Shown: positions 6,560-6,647 of the stretch, piece after piece
Layout of the letters: the number at the start of each line of letters is the position of its first letter
How positions within the stretch are numbered: the first letter of the stretch is position 1
Assembly (NCBI GenBank): GCA_934271085.1
Contig: CAKQQU010000065.1
Location: forward strand, 1-6,647
Direction of reading: 5' to 3'
Length of the DNA: 6,647 bases
From: an uncultured Bacillota bacterium
Lineage (GTDB): Bacteria; Bacillota; Dehalobacteriia; UBA4068
The notes under the pieces: generated by a model
Seen by the model: only the letters and a program-made list of their open reading frames with translations
The model's database searches: none
Told to the model about the DNA's origin: nothing
Program-made: the position numbers and the translations under genes

Positions 6560-6597
6560 AAAAGCGGCAGAAAGGGATATGTCTTGCCTGCTGCCGC
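6560..6597 (-). terminator. GC-rich hairpin with short U-run, possible second terminator
   Basis: Read on the minus strand, GCGGCAG (6591-6597) pairs perfectly with CTGCCGC (6564-6570) across a 20-nt loop and is followed by TTTT. The 7-bp stem is GC-rich but the loop is long and the U-run is short. It may be a weak backup terminator for the gene beyond the right edge. Its position directly upstream of the prmA -10 leaves open a regulatory role, but nothing else supports that. Confidence 0.4.
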
Positions 6598-6622
6598 ACT
6601 GGAGGGGAATACTTTTGATGAC

Positions 6623-6647
6623 AAAAAGGCAGCTCCCAAGGGAGCTG
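6623..6647 (-). terminator. Rho-independent terminator at the right edge (upstream gene)
   Basis: CAGCTCCC (6630-6637) and GGGAGCTG (6640-6647) form an 8-bp perfect stem with an AA centre. On the minus strand the stem is followed by CC and then TTTTT (6623-6627). The pairing runs to the last base and may continue outside. This would end an unseen minus-strand gene upstream of prmA. If a T-run follows on the plus strand outside the window, it would be bidirectional. Confidence 0.75.

Noticed and set aside
6601..6647. Start of a plus-strand gene at the right edge (GGAGGGG, then ATG at 6618)
   Set aside because: The ten codons run straight through a perfect terminator hairpin, and the SD-to-ATG spacing is long. 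Ten codons cannot support a gene, though the sequence beyond the edge could change this.

Overview
This window is an ordinary, well-packed piece of bacterial chromosome. Almost everything in it sits on the minus strand and serves translation. Read in the direction of transcription (right to left) the genes are: prmA (ribosomal protein L11 methyltransferase), mtaB (tRNA ms2t6A37 methylthiotransferase), a DUF1638 protein of unknown function, glyQ and glyS (the alpha and beta chains of the two-subunit glycyl-tRNA synthetase). At the far left a plus-strand gene enters the window only by its last 39 codons, a hydrophobic C-terminus. It converges on glyS, and the two share a hairpin terminator with an A-run on one side and a T-run on the other. 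I see no mobile element, CRISPR array, rRNA or tRNA gene, and no anomalous island.

The organism is most likely a Bacillota (Firmicutes) member. Strong GGAGG-type ribosome binding sites, an alpha2beta2 GlyRS, the prmA-mtaB neighbourhood that follows dnaK-dnaJ in many Bacillota, and a DUF1638 protein (a family found mostly in anaerobes and methanogens) together fit an anaerobe. A Negativicutes-like lineage would suit the roughly balanced base composition and the GlyQ/GlyS sequences, but that is an impression, not a demonstrated placement.

Layout. At 6623-6647 the tail of a minus-strand terminator for an unseen upstream gene touches the window edge. A second GC-rich hairpin follows at 6560-6597, then a -10 element and a good SD for prmA. 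prmA and mtaB are 3 nt apart, and mtaB and the DUF1638 gene are 47 nt apart, so these three form a likely operon. A 166 bp gap follows. It holds an exact-consensus sigma-A/sigma-70 promoter (TTGACA, 17 bp, TATAAT) and a leader of about 120 nt for glyQ. glyQ and glyS are 1 nt apart and are translationally coupled in all likelihood. I see no terminator between the DUF1638 gene and the glyQ promoter, so read-through into glyQS is possible.

Together the genes cover a ribosomal protein modification (L11 lysine methylation), an anticodon-loop tRNA modification (position 37 of tRNAs reading ANN codons) and glycine tRNA charging. The DUF1638 protein is the only gene without an assigned role. The points most worth a second look are that protein's placement, the absence of rsmE between prmA and mtaB, and the lack of any T-box in the glyQS leader. 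None of these amounts to a demonstrated new system.
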